From Kitasatospora sp. NBC_00240 (GTDB lineage: Bacteria > Actinomycetota > Actinomycetes > Streptomycetales > Streptomycetaceae): a DNA stretch of 64,000 bases. A model generated the notes under the pieces. The model was not told the DNA's origin. It saw only the letters and a list, made by a program, of their open reading frames with translations, and ran no database searches. Every line of letters starts with the position of its first letter. Positions within the stretch are counted from its first letter, which is position 1. Made by a program: the position numbers and the translations under genes. The stretch spans positions 6,386,001 through 6,450,000 of the forward strand of contig NZ_JAPEMU010000001.1 in assembly GCF_026342405.1 (NCBI RefSeq), given 5' to 3'. Shown one piece after another: positions 46,393 to 54,853 of this stretch.

Positions 46393-47715
46393 ATGACCAG
46401 CGACCTCGCCACCGCAGACAGTCCCGTCATCGCCGCCGCCCGCCGGGCCCGGGAGGCCGCGGCCGACCTCGCCCCGCTGCCGCGCCGGGCGAAGGACGCC
46501 GCCCTGCTGGCGATCGCGGACGCCCTGGTCGCCCGCAGCGCCGAGATCACCGCCGCCAACGCCGAGGACGTCGCCCGGGCCCGCGCGGCCGGCACCGCCG
46601 AGTCGGTGGTCGACCGCCTCACCCTCGACGACGCGCGGATCGCGGCCATCGCCTCCGACGTCCGGGACGTGGCCGGCCTGCCCGACCCGGTCGGCGAGGT
46701 GGTCCGCGGCTACACCCTGCCCAACGGGCTGGACGTGCGCCAGGTGCGGGTGCCGCTCGGGGTGGTCGGCATCATCTACGAGGCCCGCCCCAACGTCACC
46801 GTGGACGCCGCCGCACTCTGCCTGAAGTCCGGCAACGCCGTCCTGCTGCGCGGCTCGGCCTCCGCGTACCGATCGAACACCGCGCTGACCACCGTGCTGC
46901 GCGACGCGGTGGTCGCGGCCGGCCTGCCGGCCGACGTGATCCAGCTGGTGCCCGGCGAGAGCCGCGAGTCGGTGACCGAGCTGATGCGCGCCCGCGGCCT
47001 GGTGGACGTGCTGATCCCGCGCGGCGGCGCCTCGCTGATCCGCACCGTGGTCGAGGGCTCGACCGTCCCCGTGATCGAGACCGGTACCGGCAACTGCCAC
47101 GTCTACGTCGACGCGCAGGCGGACCTGGCGATGGCCGTCGGCATCCTGCTGAACTCCAAGGCCCAGCGGGTCAGCGTCTGCAACTCGGCCGAGACGCTGC
47201 TGGTCCACCAGGACATCGCCGACAGCTTCCTGCCGCTCGCGCTGGCCGCGCTCGCCGGGGCCGGCGTCACCGTGCACGGGGACGACGCGGTGCTGAAGGC
47301 CGCCGAGGGCACGGGGGCGACCGTGGTGCCCGCCACCGACGCCGACTGGGAGGCCGAGTACCTCTCCTACGACCTCGCGGCCGCCGTGGTGCCCTCGCTG
47401 GACGCCGCCGTGGCGCACATCCGCCGCTGGTCCTCCGGCCACACCGAGGCCATCGTCACCGCCTCGCAGGGCGCCGCCCGCCGCTTCACCCAGCTGGTCG
47501 ACGCGGCCACCGTGGCGGTCAACGCCTCGACCCGGTTCACCGACGGGGGTGAGTTCGGCTTCGGCGCCGAGATCGGCATCTCCACCCAGAAACTGCACTC
47601 CCGCGGCCCGATGGGCCTGCCCGAACTGACCTCCACCAAGTACATCGTCACTGGTGACGGCCATGTCCGGGGCGAGGCCACGCAGACCGTCGGCGGCGCC
47701 GCCACCGCCGGCTGA
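46393..47715 (+). CDS. proA: Gamma-glutamyl phosphate reductase
   Basis: 440-residue NADPH-dependent reductase making glutamate semialdehyde for proline. Aldehyde-dehydrogenase fold with catalytic Cys263 in VSVCNSAETLLVH. Other family segments are VVGIIYEARPNVTVDA and NASTRFTDGGEFGFGAEIGISTQKLHSRGPMGL. ATG 46393 has no ribosome-binding site but TAGGCT ends 7 nt upstream, so it is probably transcribed leaderless from its own promoter besides any read-through from proB. Confidence 0.97.
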   Translation: MTSDLATADSPVIAAARRAREAAADLAPLPRRAKDAALLAIADALVARSAEITAANAEDVARARAAGTAESVVDRLTLDDARIAAIASDVRDVAGLPDPVGEVVRGYTLPNGLDVRQVRVPLGVVGIIYEARPNVTVDAAALCLKSGNAVLLRGSASAYRSNTALTTVLRDAVVAAGLPADVIQLVPGESRESVTELMRARGLVDVLIPRGGASLIRTVVEGSTVPVIETGTGNCHVYVDAQADLAMAVGILLNSKAQRVSVCNSAETLLVHQDIADSFLPLALAALAGAGVTVHGDDAVLKAAEGTGATVVPATDADWEAEYLSYDLAAAVVPSLDAAVAHIRRWSSGHTEAIVTASQGAARRFTQLVDAATVAVNASTRFTDGGEFGFGAEIGISTQKLHSRGPMGLPELTSTKYIVTGDGHVRGEATQTVGGAATAG

Positions 47716-47720
47716 GCGCC

Positions 47721-47742
47721 GTCCGTCACACGTGTGACGGAC
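47721..47742. terminator. 22-bp perfect palindrome after proA
   Basis: GTCCGTCACAC mirrored without a spacer, 6 bp past the proA stop and 40 bp before the -10 of the next gene. Terminator or operator; position fits either. Confidence 0.5.
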
Positions 47743-47781
47743 CAACTGCGAGGAGCCACAGACAAAACGGCCGACCGGTAA

Positions 47782-47787
47782 TACGCT
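47782..47787 (+). promoter_or_regulatory. -10 box, leaderless geometry
   Basis: TACGCT followed by 6 nt and then the GTG start at 47794. Confidence 0.5.
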
Positions 47788-47793
47788 GAATCC

Positions 47794-48405
47794 GTGGCTG
47801 AGGATGTGGGGGGCTCTCCGTACCCCGACGGCGCCGACCACGGTGGTGCGGACGACGAGTTCGCCACCGTGGTGTTCGACGAGGCCTTCGTCCGTTCCGC
47901 GGCCGTGCACGAGCCGAGCGCCAAGGAGCGGCAGCTGGCCGCGGCCGAGGCCCGCTTCGAGCCGGAGACCGCCGGGCCGGGCTGGGGGTACGACCTGTCG
48001 GCCGCCGACGGACTGCCGTTGGAGCTGCGCCCCTACCCGGGCGCGCTGGACGACGACCGGCTCTATCCGGACCCGTGGTCGGGCCCCGGCCGGGCCACCG
48101 GGCGGCGGGCGGGCAGATGGGGCCGAACCGGGCGCTGGGGCCGGCACGCCGGGTACGACCCGGTACGGGCCGCACGCGGCCGCTCGGTGGCCCAGCAGCG
48201 CTGGCACCGGCCGGTGGCCTGGGTGCTCGCCGTGATCATGGGGGTCAGCCTGGTCGCGGTGGCGGTGGCCGCCGTCTACCAGGGGGTCGACGCGGCCGGC
48301 GGCGGTTCGCAGCGGCGCCCGGACAGCGGCAGCAGCAGTCCGGGCAGCGCATCGGTGCCACCGTCCGTGGAGCCTTCGCCCGCGGTGATCGCCCCGGCCG
48401 GCTGA
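47794..48405 (+). CDS. Single-pass membrane protein with VVFDE motif (SCO2584-like position)
   Basis: 203 residues. An acidic cytoplasmic region carries the motif ATVVFDEAFVRSAAVHEPSAKER (about 26-48). It is followed by a Pro/Tyr/Arg-rich segment, one membrane helix (about 145-167) and a Ser/Pro-rich external tail. The position after proA corresponds to SCO2584 of S. coelicolor, which I recall as linked to the spore-wall synthesis complex; that link is not visible in sequence. GTG 47794 is probably leaderless. The N-terminal motif is repeated in the next gene. Confidence 0.78.
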   Translation: MAEDVGGSPYPDGADHGGADDEFATVVFDEAFVRSAAVHEPSAKERQLAAAEARFEPETAGPGWGYDLSAADGLPLELRPYPGALDDDRLYPDPWSGPGRATGRRAGRWGRTGRWGRHAGYDPVRAARGRSVAQQRWHRPVAWVLAVIMGVSLVAVAVAAVYQGVDAAGGGSQRRPDSGSSSPGSASVPPSVEPSPAVIAPAG

Positions 48406-48477
48406 CCCGGTTGCCACCGTCACCGAGCGTCGCGCAGAAGTTGTCCGCGAGCCCTCGTGGCGCGCGGCCCAGCGCCT

Positions 48478-48483
48478 TACCCT
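48478..48483 (+). promoter_or_regulatory. -10 box, leaderless geometry
   Basis: TACCCT followed by 6 nt and then the ATG start at 48490. Confidence 0.5.
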
Positions 48484-48489
48484 GGTTGT

Positions 48490-49551
48490 ATGGGTGACCC
48501 GCGAGAGCCTCCTGAGGGTGTACCCGAGGGCGGTTCAGGGAACGAGGACGAGTATCGATCCGTCGTCTTCGACGAGTCGTTCGTCCGAGCTGCCCGGATC
48601 CAGGAGCTCTCGGCGCGTGAGCGGCTCAGCGGCGGGTTCGGCCGCGCCACCCGGCCCCGGATCGGCTTCGGCGGGCTGGGCACGGTGCCGCGCCAGGCGG
48701 TCGCCCTGCTGCTGCTGATCGTGGTGGCCTTCGCGGCCGCCGTCTACTTCGGCATCAGTTCACCGGGCCGGCCGGGCGCGGAGCCGGCCGGCAGTCAACT
48801 GACCGTCAGCCTGGTGGCGCTCGGTCCGACGTCGCCGGTGCAGCCGGTCGCCGACCCGGCCGCGCCGTTCGCCGGTCTGCCCGCCGGGTACAAGGACGGC
48901 AGCATCGGCCTGGGCGTCCCGGCCGGGGCCGCCACGGCGCACTACACCCGGGTCGAGGTGACCCGGGCCCTGGACACCGCACAGCGGTACCTGGTGGCTT
49001 CCGCGCTCGCCCCCAGGACGCTGGTGCAGGGGGTGACCACGGACGTCCGGGGCTTCGTCACTACCGGTGAGCAGGTCCAGTTCGACCAGAGCGTGTCGAC
49101 CCCCCGTGACGACCAGCACCACGCTGCCACCGGCTGGATGGTCCGGTTCGACCCGTCGAAGATCGCGCTCGCCGCCGACACGGTGAAGGTGGCCGGCACC
49201 GTGCGGATCGACGAGGCGGACGACGGCGCGCTGCAGATCACCACGGACCACACCTTCGTCTACGCGGTGCGGGCGGCGGACGGACCGGCCACCGGGCCGG
49301 TCACCCTGCTGAGCGTCCGCCGCGAGCTGCGGATGGAGTTCGACCGCGGCGACATCGCGGTGGCGCAGCTGCGGCTGGTCGACGCGGTCGCGCAGATCGG
49401 TCCGGCGGCCTGCGGCACGCCGCAGACCACGTTCCTCCAGCCGATCCTGGCCACCCCCGGCGGCACCGCGCCGCCTGCCCCGCCCGCCGTGGACCCGGCC
49501 GACCGCGCCGCCCCGGCCTGGCAGCAGTGCGGCGTGCTCGCCGCACACTGA
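48490..49551 (+). CDS. Membrane-anchored protein with VVFDE motif and large external domain
   Basis: 353 residues. Short cytoplasmic part with RSVVFDESFVRAARIQELSARERLS (about 23-47), one helix (about 68-90), and an extracytoplasmic domain of about 260 residues rich in beta-strand-like segments. Two cysteines (ACGTPQ and QCGVLAAH) near the C-terminus could form a disulfide. It begins at ATG 48490; no ribosome-binding site, but TACCCT ends 6 nt upstream. The shared motif with the preceding gene suggests duplication or a common binding partner. Function unknown. Confidence 0.8.
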   Translation: MGDPREPPEGVPEGGSGNEDEYRSVVFDESFVRAARIQELSARERLSGGFGRATRPRIGFGGLGTVPRQAVALLLLIVVAFAAAVYFGISSPGRPGAEPAGSQLTVSLVALGPTSPVQPVADPAAPFAGLPAGYKDGSIGLGVPAGAATAHYTRVEVTRALDTAQRYLVASALAPRTLVQGVTTDVRGFVTTGEQVQFDQSVSTPRDDQHHAATGWMVRFDPSKIALAADTVKVAGTVRIDEADDGALQITTDHTFVYAVRAADGPATGPVTLLSVRRELRMEFDRGDIAVAQLRLVDAVAQIGPAACGTPQTTFLQPILATPGGTAPPAPPAVDPADRAAPAWQQCGVLAAH

Positions 49552-49554
49552 GCG

Positions 49555-49990
49555 ACGGCGGGGCCGGGCCGGCCGTGGTCAGCCGAGCCGTCCCGCGCCC
49601 TGCCGGGCGCCGTCCGAGGCTCCCTCGCCTCCTCCCGGGCTGCCGGCGGGCGCACCACCACCCTGGCCCCGGTGCCGCCCGGCGGGTCCGTGAAGGCCAC
49701 CGTCTTGCCCAGGTTGCCGGTGATCGAGCGGACCAGCGAGAGGCCGAGGCCGCCGCCCCCGTCGGCCCGGTCCCGGGCGGCGTCGAGCCGCACGAAGCGG
49801 TCGAAGACCCGTTCGCGGTCCGCGGGCGCGATCCCCGGTCCGTCGTCGGTCACCGTCAGTTCGACCGGTTCGTCGGTGCGGGTGACCGAGACGGCGCCGG
49901 CGGCGTGCGGGGTCGCGTTGTCGAGCAGGTTGCGCACCAGCCGGCCGAGCAGGATCTCGGCCGGGGGTGGGTCGGGCAATTCCGCCGGCC
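49555..49990 (-). pseudogene. C-terminal remnant of a sensor histidine kinase
   Basis: The minus strand encodes the ATP-binding half of a histidine kinase only. N box LLGRLVRNLLDNATPHA, G1 box DDGPGIAPADRERVFDRF and G2 box GGGLGLSLVRSI are all clear. Sensor, HAMP and phospho-His domains are absent, and no response regulator lies nearby. The frame then runs antisense into the neighbouring gene without a proper stop. A degraded gene fragment between two intact genes. Confidence 0.75.
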
Positions 49991-50109
49991 CGCGGCCCCA
50001 TCCCGCCCGGCCCGGTGCTTCGCCGGGAATGCCGGCGGCCCCGGACACCGCCGAGGGTGTCCGGGGCCGCCGGCGGGTGCCGGTCGATCCGGTGCCGGTG
50101 GAGCGGGTG

Positions 50110-51192
50110 TCAGCCGCGCGGCGCTTCGTCCGCGGGGGCGCCGGGGTCGCTGCCGCCGGCCGGGGCGCTGCGGGCGCCGGTGAAGGTGTCGCGGAGCTTG
50201 CCGCCGACCGTGCCGACGCCGCCGGCCACGTCGCGCAGCAGGCCGATCAGCGGGTCCTTGCTCTCCTTGACGGAGGTCGAGTAGTGGTCGGCGGCGGCCT
50301 TCCACTGGTCGCTGACGGAGGCGTTGGCGTCGCCGTCGCGGCGCGGGTAGGCACCGGCCAGGATCGAGCGGTACTCGTCGCTCTCCGCCCACTTCTTCAG
50401 CTGGGCGACCCGGACCACCGCGAAGGGGTGGGTCTGCGGCAGCACCTGGAGCAGCTTCAGGACGCCGTCGCGCAGGTCGCCGGCCTTCTCGTACTCCTCG
50501 GCCTGCTCCAGGAACGCGTCCACGTTCATCTCGCCGAGGTTGTGGCCGCCGGCGAGCTTCATCAGGCCGCGCATGGACGCCTGGAGGTCCTGCCCGGCGA
50601 GCAGCCCGGCGCGGTCGCAGGAGAGTTCGGCCTTGCGGAACCACTCCTTGAGCGCGGTGATGAGCGCCATGATGGCGAGGTTGCCGAGCGGGATCCAGGC
50701 GATCCGGGTGGCGATGTTGGTGAGGATCAGCAGCATCGTCCGGTAGACGGCGTGGCCGGACATCGCGTGGCCGACCTCGTGGCCGACGACCGCGCGCAGC
50801 TCCTCCTCGTCGAGCAGCTCGACCAGGCCGCTGGTCAGCACGATGATCGGGGTGTCCATACCGATGCACATCGCGTTGACGGTCGGGTCCTGGGTGACGT
50901 AGAGGTCCGGGACCTTCTCCAGGTCCAGGACGTACGCGGCGTCGCGGACCATGTTGTACAGCTCGGGGAACTGGCGCTCGGAGGTCTTCACGGCGGTGGC
51001 CAGGAACATCAGCCGGATCGAGCGCTCGGAGACCAGTCCGGCGAGCTTCTTCAGCACGTCGTCGAAGCCGGTGAGCTTGCGCAGCGCCACCAGGGCGGAG
51101 CGGTCGGCGGGGTGCTCCCAGGCCCGGGTGGAGATCTCCGGGAAGCGCTGGCGGCGCCGGCTCGGGCTCTTCGCCTGGTTGGTATCGGTCAT
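50110..51192 (-). CDS. M48-family membrane metalloprotease (HtpX-like)
   Basis: 360-residue zinc protease. Catalytic HEVGH at 138-142, a nearby helix pair (about 148-180), and the third-ligand region KAELSCDRAGLLAG. Likely a membrane-associated quality-control protease of the HtpX/Ste24 clan, though the N-terminal helices of classical HtpX are missing. ATG 51192 with a strong AGGAGGT ribosome-binding site. The C-terminal about 50 residues are low complexity. Transcribed against its neighbours. Confidence 0.9.
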   Translation of the reverse strand: MTDTNQAKSPSRRRQRFPEISTRAWEHPADRSALVALRKLTGFDDVLKKLAGLVSERSIRLMFLATAVKTSERQFPELYNMVRDAAYVLDLEKVPDLYVTQDPTVNAMCIGMDTPIIVLTSGLVELLDEEELRAVVGHEVGHAMSGHAVYRTMLLILTNIATRIAWIPLGNLAIMALITALKEWFRKAELSCDRAGLLAGQDLQASMRGLMKLAGGHNLGEMNVDAFLEQAEEYEKAGDLRDGVLKLLQVLPQTHPFAVVRVAQLKKWAESDEYRSILAGAYPRRDGDANASVSDQWKAAADHYSTSVKESKDPLIGLLRDVAGGVGTVGGKLRDTFTGARSAPAGGSDPGAPADEAPRG

Positions 51193-51480
51193 GGTCTGAG
51201 TACCTCCTGGTCGACGCCGGTCCCGGCCGCTGGCCGGCCCCCGCTCTTCTTCGCCTGCAACGACAGTCTGTGCAACGTGTGCGGTTGCGTACTCGTCCCC
51301 GCGGTCACCCTACGCGGTGCCCAGCCCGGCTCCGAGAGGTCCGGCGGGGCCGGACCCGCAGCGCGCCGGGACCGGCCGGGGGTGGTGGCGGGCCGACGGA
51401 CCGCCCCGGTTTACGCTGGGTGTTCTGGAGAACCGGGACCGGACCTGGCCGCGGTGCAGAGCAGACCGAGGAGCCCGCAG

Positions 51481-51627
51481 ATGTCCCCCGACACCCTTGT
51501 CACCCTGGCCGGCCCGATCTCCACGGAGGCCGGCCCCGGACTGTTCCTGCGCGTGGTCGTGGTGGCCTCCTTCGTCGGCGTCGGCCTGCTGGCCTGGGTC
51601 CTGCTGCGGGCCGGTCGCAAGAGCTGA
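51481..51627 (+). CDS. Tiny single-helix membrane protein
   Basis: 48 residues: short polar N-terminus (MSPDTLVTLAGPISTEAGPG), one helix (LFLRVVVVASFVGVGLLAWVLL) and a basic end RAGRKS, suggesting N-out, C-in orientation. ATG 51481 with GAGGAG at 51467-51472. Followed 150 bp later by a second tiny protein of the same layout. Unknown function; too short to reach most ORF cut-offs. Confidence 0.7.
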   Translation: MSPDTLVTLAGPISTEAGPGLFLRVVVVASFVGVGLLAWVLLRAGRKS

Positions 51628-51777
51628 GCCGCGCTCCGCGCGCGGCGCGGGCTCACGCGGGCTCAGACGCGGTGGGCCGCCGCGCGGTTGCGCCCGGGCC
51701 ACCCGTACGATGGCCCGGTGGGCCCTCACCGGCCCAGACCCCTGGTCCGTCACCCGAGCCGAGAAGGTCCTGCGACC

Positions 51778-51933
51778 ATGAGCACTGCCGCTGCACTCCC
51801 CGTTCTCAACCTGATCGCCGAGGGCGAGGGTGGCAACCACGACAGCCTCAGCCCCTACCTCACCGGTGGCGCCGGGCTGTTCATCCTGCTGCTGCTGCTC
51901 TTCATCACCACCCGGTTCAACCGCGACCGCTGA
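51778..51933 (+). CDS. Tiny single-helix membrane protein
   Basis: 51 residues: acidic N-terminus (LNLIAEGEGGNHDSLSPYLTGG), helix AGLFILLLLLFITTRF and terminal NRDR, again N-out, C-in. ATG 51778 with GAGAAGG (51761-51767). TACGAT at 51706-51711 is a likely -10, placing transcription start near 51718. A GTG there would give a 71-residue form, but the ATG has the ribosome-binding site. Lies just before nadD. Confidence 0.75.
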   Translation: MSTAAALPVLNLIAEGEGGNHDSLSPYLTGGAGLFILLLLLFITTRFNRDR

Positions 51934-52081
51934 GCGTCGGCGGCGCCGGGCGCCGTAGCGCCGGGCGGACAGGCCCAGGGAGCGCACCGCCGAGCGGCGG
52001 ACGCTCCCTTTGCCATGTCCGCGCCCGCGCGTGCACCGGGGGGACGCGCGGGCCGACAGGCGTCGCGTAAGGTGTGGCGGC

Positions 52082-52714
52082 ATGGGACAGCAGGCCGAGA
52101 CCCCCGGCGGACTCCAACCGGTGAAGAAGCGCCTCGGCGTGATGGGTGGCACCTTCGACCCGATCCACCACGGGCACCTGGTCGCCGCCAGCGAGGTGGC
52201 GAGCGCCTTCCACCTCGATGAGGTGATCTTCGTGCCGACCGGGCAGCCGTGGCAGAAGGACGACCGCCGGGTGACACCGGCGGAGGACCGCTACCTGATG
52301 ACGGTCATCGCCACCGCCGAGAACCCGCAGTTCTCGGTGAGCCGGATCGACATCGACCGCCAGGGCCCGACGTACACCGTCGACACCCTGCGCGACCTGC
52401 GGAGCCTGCACCCGGACTCCGACCTGTTCTTCATCACCGGCGCCGACGCGCTCGCCCAGATCCTTTCCTGGCGGGACTCCGAGGAGCTCTTCTCGCTCGC
52501 CCACTTCATCGGGTGCACCCGCCCGGGACACACCCTGACCGACGCCGGGCTCCCGGTGGGCGGGGTCTCCCTGGTGGAGGTCCCGGCGCTGGCCATCTCG
52601 TCCACGGACTGCCGCAACCGGGTCGCCAAGGGCGAGCCGGTCTGGTACCTCGTCCCGGACGGCGTGGTCCGTTACATCGACAAGCGGGCGCTCTACGCGC
52701 CGGCCCAGCCTTGA
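52082..52714 (+). CDS. nadD: Nicotinate-nucleotide adenylyltransferase
   Basis: 210-residue enzyme making deamido-NAD from nicotinate mononucleotide and ATP. Nucleotidyltransferase motif GGTFDPIHHGH at 22-32, later SWRDSEELF and the closing ISSTDCRNRV (ISSTxxR motif). ATG 52082 has no clear ribosome-binding site; TAAGGT ends 8 nt upstream, so near-leaderless. The next gene follows after 16 bp with GGAGGG between them, so nadD and the LytR_C gene are probably co-transcribed. Confidence 0.96.
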   Translation: MGQQAETPGGLQPVKKRLGVMGGTFDPIHHGHLVAASEVASAFHLDEVIFVPTGQPWQKDDRRVTPAEDRYLMTVIATAENPQFSVSRIDIDRQGPTYTVDTLRDLRSLHPDSDLFFITGADALAQILSWRDSEELFSLAHFIGCTRPGHTLTDAGLPVGGVSLVEVPALAISSTDCRNRVAKGEPVWYLVPDGVVRYIDKRALYAPAQP

Positions 52715-52730
52715 TCCCAGGAGGGTCGGC

Positions 52731-54659
52731 GTGACCGGAACGGCAGACCGCAGGGGCCAGCAGGACGACGACTGGCCGGCCGGGCAGTACCAGCAGCAGC
52801 CCTACCAGCCGTACCAGCAGCAGGGCTACGAGCAGCCCGGCTACGAGTCGGGCTACGAGCAGCAGGGTTACGAGCAGCAGGGTTACGAGCAGCCCGGGTA
52901 CGAGCCGCAGTACGACCAGTACGGTCAGCCCTACCCGCCCCGGCGCCAGCAGCCGGCCCGGCCGCAGTCCGGCTACGGCCAGGACCCGTACGGCCGGCCG
53001 GAGCAGCCGCAGGCCTACGCGCCGCAGTACGACCAGTACGGGCAGCCGCAGGCCTACCAGCAGCCGCAGGCCTACGAGGACTACCAGCAGCCCGGCTACG
53101 GGCAGCAGCCCTACCAGCCGTACCAGCAGCCGGCCGGTACCCGGCCCGGCGACCAGCAGTCCGGGTACGAGCAGCAGGGCTACGAGCAGTCCGGCTACGA
53201 GCAGCCGGTGTACCAGCAGCCCGGGCAGGAACGGTACGGCGCCGCGCCGCAGGCCGCCGCCGCACCGGTGGCCGCGGCCCCCGCCGCGCCGCCGCGCCCG
53301 CGCCAGGCCCGCCCCGCGCCGCAGGCCGCGCCGGCCAAGCCGGAGCAGCCCTCCGAGCAGGTCGGCGGCTCCCGCGCGGCCAAGGCCCCGAAGACGCCCG
53401 CCGACGCCTACGCCACCGGCGAGTTCACCTTCGTCGAGGAGGAGGCGGAGGAGTCCGAGGACGTCATCGACTGGCTGAAGTTCGCGGAGTCGCGCACCGA
53501 GCGCCGGGACGAGCGCCGCCGCAAGCTGCGCGGCCGGCTGATCGGCGCGGTCGTCGTGCTGGCCGTGCTCGGCGGCGCCGGCACCGGGTACCTCTGGTAC
53601 ACCGGCAAGCTCGGCGGCGCCAGGACGGCGGCCGCGGCGGCCGGGCCGCGCCAGGTCAACGTGGTGCACCTGCGCGACCTGCAGGGCAAGGTCTCGACCG
53701 CGCTGCTGGTCAACGACGCCTCCGGCCACAAGGGCTCGGTGCTGCTGCTGCCCGAGGGGCTCAAGCTGCCCGGCGCGGGCGACTCGGCGACCGTCGCCCT
53801 CGGCCAGGCGATGGACACCATCGGCACCTCCAGCACCCGCGAGGGCCTCGGCACCGTCCTCGGCGCCGGCGTGGCCGGCACCTGGCGGCTGGACACCCCG
53901 TACCTGCAGCTGCTGGTCTCCCAGCTCGGCGGCGTCCGGGTGGACACCGACGTGGAGCTGCGCGAGGGCGGCAAGCCGGACGGCAAGGTGCTGGCCGCGG
54001 CCGGCAAGAACGTCCTGCTGAGCGGGCAGGCGGCGGTGCTGTTCGCCACGTACCAGGGGGCCGGCGAGGGCCGGGACGCGCAGCTGGCGCGCTTCGGCAA
54101 GGTGCTGGAGTCGATCGTCCGGACGATGCCGACCGACCTCAAGGACGCCACCGACGTGGTGAAGCGGATGGGCGCGGTGCTCGACCCCTCGCTCCCGCAG
54201 GACGCGCTGGCCGGGGTGCTGGTGCAGCTCTCCCAGCAGGCCAAGGACGGCCACCTCGCCACCTCGGCGCTGCCGGTCAAGCCCGACGGCACGCTGGACG
54301 ACGCCACCGCGGGCAAGCAGGTCAAGGAGGTCCTCGGCGGGACCGTGCGCAACGCCGACAGCGTCGGGGCCGCCGCCCGGGTCGCGATCCAGGACGCCTC
54401 CGGCAACGACCAGGCGGCCGCCGCGGCCCAGGTCCAGGTGCTCAACGCGGGCCTGAACTTCGTGCCGGGGACGACGAAGGTCGCCCCGCAGGCGGCCACC
54501 GAGATCCGCTACACCGACGACAGCCGGCTGGAGGCCGCCAAGTCGCTGGCGACCAGCCTGAACCTGCCGGAGACGGCCGTGAAGAAGGTCACGGAGGCGC
54601 AGAACGCCGACCTGCTGGTGGTGCTCGGCAAGGACTACCAGGTGCCCAAGCCGCAGTAG
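52731..54659 (+). CDS. LytR C-terminal-domain membrane protein with Tyr/Gln repeats
   Basis: 642 residues. The first about 180 are cytoplasmic and disordered, built on repeats such as YEQQGYEQPGYE and QPYQPYQQ. An acidic-basic patch follows (EEEAEESEDVIDWLKFAESRTERRDERRRK), then one helix (about 268-288). Outside lies a degenerate LCP-like region and a LytR_C domain (about 560-642: VQVLNAGLNFVPGTTK...LLVVLGKDYQ). LCP proteins attach glycopolymers to peptidoglycan; the catalytic Arg/Asp pattern is not clear here, so it may be non-catalytic. GTG 52731 with AGGAGGG upstream. Follows nadD and precedes rsfS, as in related genomes. Confidence 0.82.
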   Translation: MTGTADRRGQQDDDWPAGQYQQQPYQPYQQQGYEQPGYESGYEQQGYEQQGYEQPGYEPQYDQYGQPYPPRRQQPARPQSGYGQDPYGRPEQPQAYAPQYDQYGQPQAYQQPQAYEDYQQPGYGQQPYQPYQQPAGTRPGDQQSGYEQQGYEQSGYEQPVYQQPGQERYGAAPQAAAAPVAAAPAAPPRPRQARPAPQAAPAKPEQPSEQVGGSRAAKAPKTPADAYATGEFTFVEEEAEESEDVIDWLKFAESRTERRDERRRKLRGRLIGAVVVLAVLGGAGTGYLWYTGKLGGARTAAAAAGPRQVNVVHLRDLQGKVSTALLVNDASGHKGSVLLLPEGLKLPGAGDSATVALGQAMDTIGTSSTREGLGTVLGAGVAGTWRLDTPYLQLLVSQLGGVRVDTDVELREGGKPDGKVLAAAGKNVLLSGQAAVLFATYQGAGEGRDAQLARFGKVLESIVRTMPTDLKDATDVVKRMGAVLDPSLPQDALAGVLVQLSQQAKDGHLATSALPVKPDGTLDDATAGKQVKEVLGGTVRNADSVGAAARVAIQDASGNDQAAAAAQVQVLNAGLNFVPGTTKVAPQAATEIRYTDDSRLEAAKSLATSLNLPETAVKKVTEAQNADLLVVLGKDYQVPKPQ

Positions 54660-54706
54660 CGGCGACCCGGCGCGCCCGGCCGGCGCGCCGCCCCCGGCAG
54701 CGGCCC

Positions 54707-54753
54707 CCGCCGCCGCGGCCCCACCGGCGATCGGTCCGGGGCCGCGGCGGCGG
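54707..54753 (+). terminator. Terminator before rsfS
   Basis: 16-bp perfect stem (54707-54722 / 54738-54753) with a 15-nt loop that can pair further, 48 bp past the stop codon. Confidence 0.75.
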
Positions 54754-54853
54754 CGTGAGATCCTGGACTGGGGTCCTCCTGCCCTGCGGCCGGCACAGCC
54801 CGCCGGCGGGTGCGGCGGGGGCGCCATCTCTGCAGCCGAGCCGGAAGAACACA

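Noticed and set aside
51718..51777. 20-codon N-terminal extension of the small membrane protein from GTG 51718
   Set aside because: The downstream ATG has a clear ribosome-binding site, and the extension is Arg/Pro-rich and untypical; kept only as an alternative.
52780..53220. Repeated GAGCAGCAGGGTTACGA-like words, first considered as a CRISPR or DNA repeat array
   Set aside because: They are irregular codon repeats within the Tyr/Gln-rich tail; no spacers and no cas genes.
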